NCBI RefSeq assembly: GCF_037154075.1
Contig: NZ_JBANRJ010000001.1
Span: forward strand, 4,955,501 to 5,019,500
Reading direction: 5' to 3'
From: Sphingobium aromaticiconvertens
Lineage (GTDB): Bacteria; Pseudomonadota; Alphaproteobacteria; Sphingomonadales; Sphingomonadaceae
Length of the DNA stretch: 64,000 bases
Part shown: positions 61,250 to 64,000 of the stretch, piece after piece
Layout of the letters: each line of letters opens with the position of its first letter
Numbering within the stretch: the first letter of the stretch is position 1
Position numbers and translations under genes: made by a program
Notes under the pieces: generated by a model
What the model was told of the DNA's origin: nothing
What the model saw: only the letters and a program-made list of their open reading frames with translations
Databases searched by the model: none

Positions 61250-61281
61250 CGGGCCGCCGCTCAGGGGTGAGCAGCGGCCCG
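61250..61281. other. Hairpin between the two tandem aminotransferase genes
   Basis: A 14-position stem with one mismatch (61250-61263 with 61268-61281) and a GGGG loop lies 17 nt beyond the second gene's stop on the minus strand. No T-run follows, so it is more likely a processing or attenuation structure than a full terminator. Confidence 0.5.
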
Positions 61282-61297
61282 CCTGCATGTCAGCAAA

Positions 61298-62485
61298 TCA
61301 GGCCTTCCAGACCTTGTCGACGGCGGCGTTGAACGCCTTCATTTCCTCCAGCGAGCCGACCGAGACACGGCTGACATTGGGCCAGATCGGCCAGGACCGA
61401 CCGATCTGCACATTTTCCGCCAGCAGCGCGGCCTGCATATCCTTGGCGGGTTTGCCCCAGTCGACCATGAACATGTTGGCGTGGCTGCCGGGCAGAACCA
61501 TGATCTTCTTCTGAGCAAGGTGATCGGTCGCCAGCGTGCGGGCGGCGATCATCTCGGCCCGGCGCTGCTTGATGAGGTCGGGCTGCGCGACCGACACCGT
61601 GCCGCAGGCGACGGCGGTCATCGGCAACATCGCCGTCACCTGGCCCCCGTCATAGCGCATCATCTTTTCCATGAGCTTGGGGCTGGCGAAGGTGAGGCCA
61701 AGGCGCATGCCCGCCATGCCGAACAGTTTGGAAAAGGTACGCAGGACGAGGACATCATCGCGCGTGCCTGCCAATTTCGCGGCGTTCGGCTCCTCCGACC
61801 AGTGGATATAGGCCTCATCCACCACCAGGATCGCGTCCTTGGGCTTGTTGTCGGCCAGCCACTGAATGTCGGCAAGCGGGGTCAGAGTACCCGTCGGGTT
61901 ATTGGGCGAGCAGATATAATAAAGGGCCGCGTTGGGATCAGCCGCCAGCATCGCCTTCACATCATGGCGATAATCCTTGGTAACGGGCACCTTCGTCACC
62001 TTTGCGCCGATCCACGCGCCGGTGCGCCAGATGGCTTCATAGGTCGGGTCGGCGGTGACGATGCCCCGCGCAGGCGAGGCGAAGGTCACGGCGGCGCGGT
62101 TCAGCGGATCGCTGGACCCCGGCCAGGCGACGACACGGTCGGCAGTTATCCCCTCCACTTGTGCCACGGCCGCGAACAGCTTGGCATGTTCATCGTCAGG
62201 CTCGTAGCGATTGCCTTCCTGCACCAGTTTGAAAGCAGCCTCCGCCGCGACCGGGAAAGGCCCGGTCCAGCATTCGTTGGCGCCGATCCGCACCGCGCCC
62301 GCGACGGGCTTTGCCGCCTGTTGCGCCGCCGCGCCGGTGACGCGCGCTACCGCCGCCCCCGCACCCAGCAAGGCGGCGACCTTGGCAAGATGTCGCCGCG
62401 AATAACCGCGATCCAGCAAGTCCTGCGTGAAGGCCGCGTTCATACCGCCCTGTGCGTCATCCGTTTCGATTGCCTGCGCGTCCAT
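61298..62485 (-). CDS. Tat-exported PLP-dependent aminotransferase, copy 2
   Basis: A 395-residue paralogue of the preceding entry. ATG 62485 has GAGGGCGGGA upstream; ATG 62500 is further out but has the Shine-Dalgarno too close. The twin-arginine signal is YSRRHLAKVAALLGAGAAVARVTGAAAQ (about 30-58). The enzyme part has ANECWTGPFP, YYICSPNNPTGTLTP, VDEAYIHWSEEP and FSKLFGMAGMRLG with the PLP lysine. The two genes are tandem on the same strand with a 150-nt gap that holds a hairpin, so they arose by duplication. ptsP is divergent from this gene. Confidence 0.9.
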   Translation of the reverse strand: MDAQAIETDDAQGGMNAAFTQDLLDRGYSRRHLAKVAALLGAGAAVARVTGAAAQQAAKPVAGAVRIGANECWTGPFPVAAEAAFKLVQEGNRYEPDDEHAKLFAAVAQVEGITADRVVAWPGSSDPLNRAAVTFASPARGIVTADPTYEAIWRTGAWIGAKVTKVPVTKDYRHDVKAMLAADPNAALYYICSPNNPTGTLTPLADIQWLADNKPKDAILVVDEAYIHWSEEPNAAKLAGTRDDVLVLRTFSKLFGMAGMRLGLTFASPKLMEKMMRYDGGQVTAMLPMTAVACGTVSVAQPDLIKQRRAEMIAARTLATDHLAQKKIMVLPGSHANMFMVDWGKPAKDMQAALLAENVQIGRSWPIWPNVSRVSVGSLEEMKAFNAAVDKVWKA

Positions 62486-62650
62486 CGTTCCCGCCCTCAT
62501 CCCTGTTAAGAATTCGACTCAATCCAGAAAAACGTAACGAAGGAACGCGCAATATCCGCAATGATTTATCCTCATCGTTGCGTTTTTTCCGTGCCCACGA
62601 TCATGCGAAACCCGTTGGAAAGCAGTGGCCTGATCTGATAGCGATGTCTC

Positions 62651-64000
62651 ATGTCATCATCGCCCGCCGCCGCCGCCCGCCAGATCCTGATCAGCCTTCA
62701 GGAAGTCATGGCTTCGCGCACCAGCGCGCAGGCGAAGCTCAACAAGGTGGTGGAGATCATAGGCGAATCGCTGTCGAGCGAGGTCTGTTCCATCTATCTG
62801 GTGCGCGACGGGGTGCTGGAACTGTTCGCGACCCGCGGACTGAAGCAGGAAGCCGTCCACGTCACACGCATGTCGAAGGGCGAGGGGCTGGTGGGCCTGA
62901 TCGCCACCAATGTCGAAACGCTGAACCTGGACGAAGCGGCGTCCCACCCCGACTTTTCCTATCGCCCCGAAACCGGCGAGGACCGGTTCCACAGCTTTGC
63001 CGGTGTCCCGATCGTCCGGCGCGAGCGCGCGCTGGGCGTGCTGTGCGTCCAGCATGTCGAGCCGCGCAAATATGAAGAGGTGGAGATAGAAGCGCTTCAG
63101 ACCGTGGCGATGGTGCTGTCCGAACTGATCGCCAATGCCGAACTGGCCGATGAGGGCGCGACCGACATGCGGGTGCAGGAAACAGGTGCCAACGTCATGA
63201 ACGGCCTGCAACTGGTGATGGGCATGGCGCGCGGCCATGTCGTCTTCCACCAGCCGCGCATCCATATCGAGCATACCGTCGCGGAGGATACCGAGGCGGA
63301 ACGGCAGCGCGTCATTTCCGCCTTTGGCAAGATGCGCGAACAGATCGACCGGATGACCGGCACGGCGGAGTTCGGCGTCGACGGCGGCGAGCATCAGGAG
63401 GTGCTCGAAACCTACAAGATGTTCGCCTATGACGAGGGTTGGACGCGGCGGATCAACGAGGCGATCGACAGCGGGCTGACGGCAGAGGCAGCGATCGAGC
63501 GGGTGCAGCAGCGCACGCGGATGCGGATGCGCCAGATCGACGATCCGCTGTTGCAGGACCGGATGCACGATCTGGAGGATCTGGCCAACCGCCTGCTCCG
63601 CATCGTGTCGGGGCAGTTGGGGACAGCGGCGCAACTGGGTCTGCGGCAGGACGCGATCCTGATCGCGCGCAACCTGGGCCCGGCAGAGCTGCTGGAATAT
63701 GACCGCCGCCGCCTGAAAGGCGTGATCCTGGAGGAAGGGTCGCTGACCGCCCATGTCACCATCGTCGCGCGGGCCATGGGCGTTCCGGTGCTGGGGCGCG
63801 TGCGCGACATTCGCCATCGGGTGAATGAAGGCGACCTGATCCTTATGGATGTCGGCAGCAATGTTGTGCTGATCCGGCCGACGCCCGACATGGACGAGGC
63901 GTTCGAGAACCGGCTGACCATCAACCAGAAGCGCCGCGCCGAATTTACGGCGATGCGCGACCTGCCATCGGTCACACAGGATGGCGCGCGGGTCGAGCTG
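62651..64000 (+). CDS. ptsP: Phosphoenolpyruvate-protein phosphotransferase of the nitrogen PTS (3' end outside window)
   Basis: The ATG at 62651 starts MSSSPAAAARQILISLQEV; the frame is open to the window edge, so the protein is longer than the visible 450 residues. The N-terminal GAF domain (about 15-150: VCSIYLVRDGVLELFATRGL, GLVGLIATNVETLNLDEA, GVPIVRRERALGVLCVQH) is the mark of PtsP. Enzyme I N-terminal and phosphohistidine domains follow, with the active-site His in SLTAHVTIVARAMGVPVLG. It passes phosphate from PEP to NPr and then EIIA-Ntr, controlling carbon, nitrogen and K+ functions. It is divergent from the aminotransferase gene. Confidence 0.93.
   Translation, partial: MSSSPAAAARQILISLQEVMASRTSAQAKLNKVVEIIGESLSSEVCSIYLVRDGVLELFATRGLKQEAVHVTRMSKGEGLVGLIATNVETLNLDEAASHPDFSYRPETGEDRFHSFAGVPIVRRERALGVLCVQHVEPRKYEEVEIEALQTVAMVLSELIANAELADEGATDMRVQETGANVMNGLQLVMGMARGHVVFHQPRIHIEHTVAEDTEAERQRVISAFGKMREQIDRMTGTAEFGVDGGEHQEVLETYKMFAYDEGWTRRINEAIDSGLTAEAAIERVQQRTRMRMRQIDDPLLQDRMHDLEDLANRLLRIVSGQLGTAAQLGLRQDAILIARNLGPAELLEYDRRRLKGVILEEGSLTAHVTIVARAMGVPVLGRVRDIRHRVNEGDLILMDVGSNVVLIRPTPDMDEAFENRLTINQKRRAEFTAMRDLPSVTQDGARVEL

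Noticed and set aside
1..64000. tRNA, rRNA, CRISPR array, IS element or prophage genes
   Set aside because: Looked for in all intergenic gaps and as protein families (transposase, integrase, Cas); none seen, though a tool-based scan was not possible.

Overview
The window is a compact, GC-rich chromosomal segment from an alphaproteobacterium, most likely a sphingomonad (Sphingobium/Sphingomonas type). The evidence is the mix of genes: a TonB-dependent receptor beside plant-polysaccharide enzymes, ubiquinone genes (ubiG, a UbiH-type hydroxylase), the SecB/Tim44/MltA/Smr block, lysC close to ptsP, and an alphaproteobacterial type omega subunit. This is inferred from protein families; no rRNA is present. 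I saw no tRNA, rRNA, IS element, prophage or CRISPR array. About 57 genes are supported, with many 1-4 nt start/stop overlaps and frequent GTG and TTG starts.

Layout. 1-2.2 kb: 3' part of a glycan-related gene followed by a GH130 glycosidase/phosphorylase. 2.2-9.5 kb: S9 peptidase; EF-hand protein followed by an OmpR-type two-component system; DUF1993, TauE-type transporter and a small exported protein. 9.5-17.4 kb: cardiolipin synthase-like PLD, rpoZ, ung, a class A beta-lactamase-like protein, Mpo1-like protein, two BioF2-like GNATs around a JmjC-type cupin, and a flavin reductase. 17.5-20.9 kb: KDO/CMP-KDO supply genes kdsD-kdsB-histidine phosphatase facing kdsA, which has a 39-codon gene overlapping its start. 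21.1-23.7 kb: a membrane alpha/beta-hydrolase-like protein translationally coupled to a cytochrome P450. 23.7-30.3 kb: a three-gene operon of DUF2126 transglutaminase, circularly permuted ATP-grasp/alpha-E fusion and second transglutaminase. 30.4-36.5 kb: rhamnogalacturonan acetylesterase and PL11 lyase divergent from a large TonB receptor, a pectin (RG-I) utilisation locus.

36.6-50.3 kb: GST, exported hypothetical, GGDEF-EAL protein, smr-mltA-Tim44 divergent from secB-murJ-trpS, DUF4136 lipoprotein, small membrane protein, UbiH-type hydroxylase, exoribonuclease, ilvE and queF. 50.4-55.1 kb: proline-rich membrane protein and the overlapping sseA-metC-mscS operon. 55.1-64 kb: ubiG-ydeI divergent from lysC, nitronate monooxygenase-like protein, proline-rich lipoprotein, two tandem Tat-signal aminotransferases, and ptsP (EI-Ntr) running off the right edge.

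The most unusual items are the ATP-grasp/alpha-E/transglutaminase operon, the tandem apparently exported aminotransferases, kdsB with no ATG/GTG/TTG start, the 39-codon gene coupled to kdsA, the histidine phosphatase placed where a KDO-8-phosphate phosphatase would be expected, and a beta-lactamase fold protein with no recognisable omega-loop glutamate. Several intergenic hairpins are also recorded. The only gene-free stretch above 300 bases is 7722-8105.
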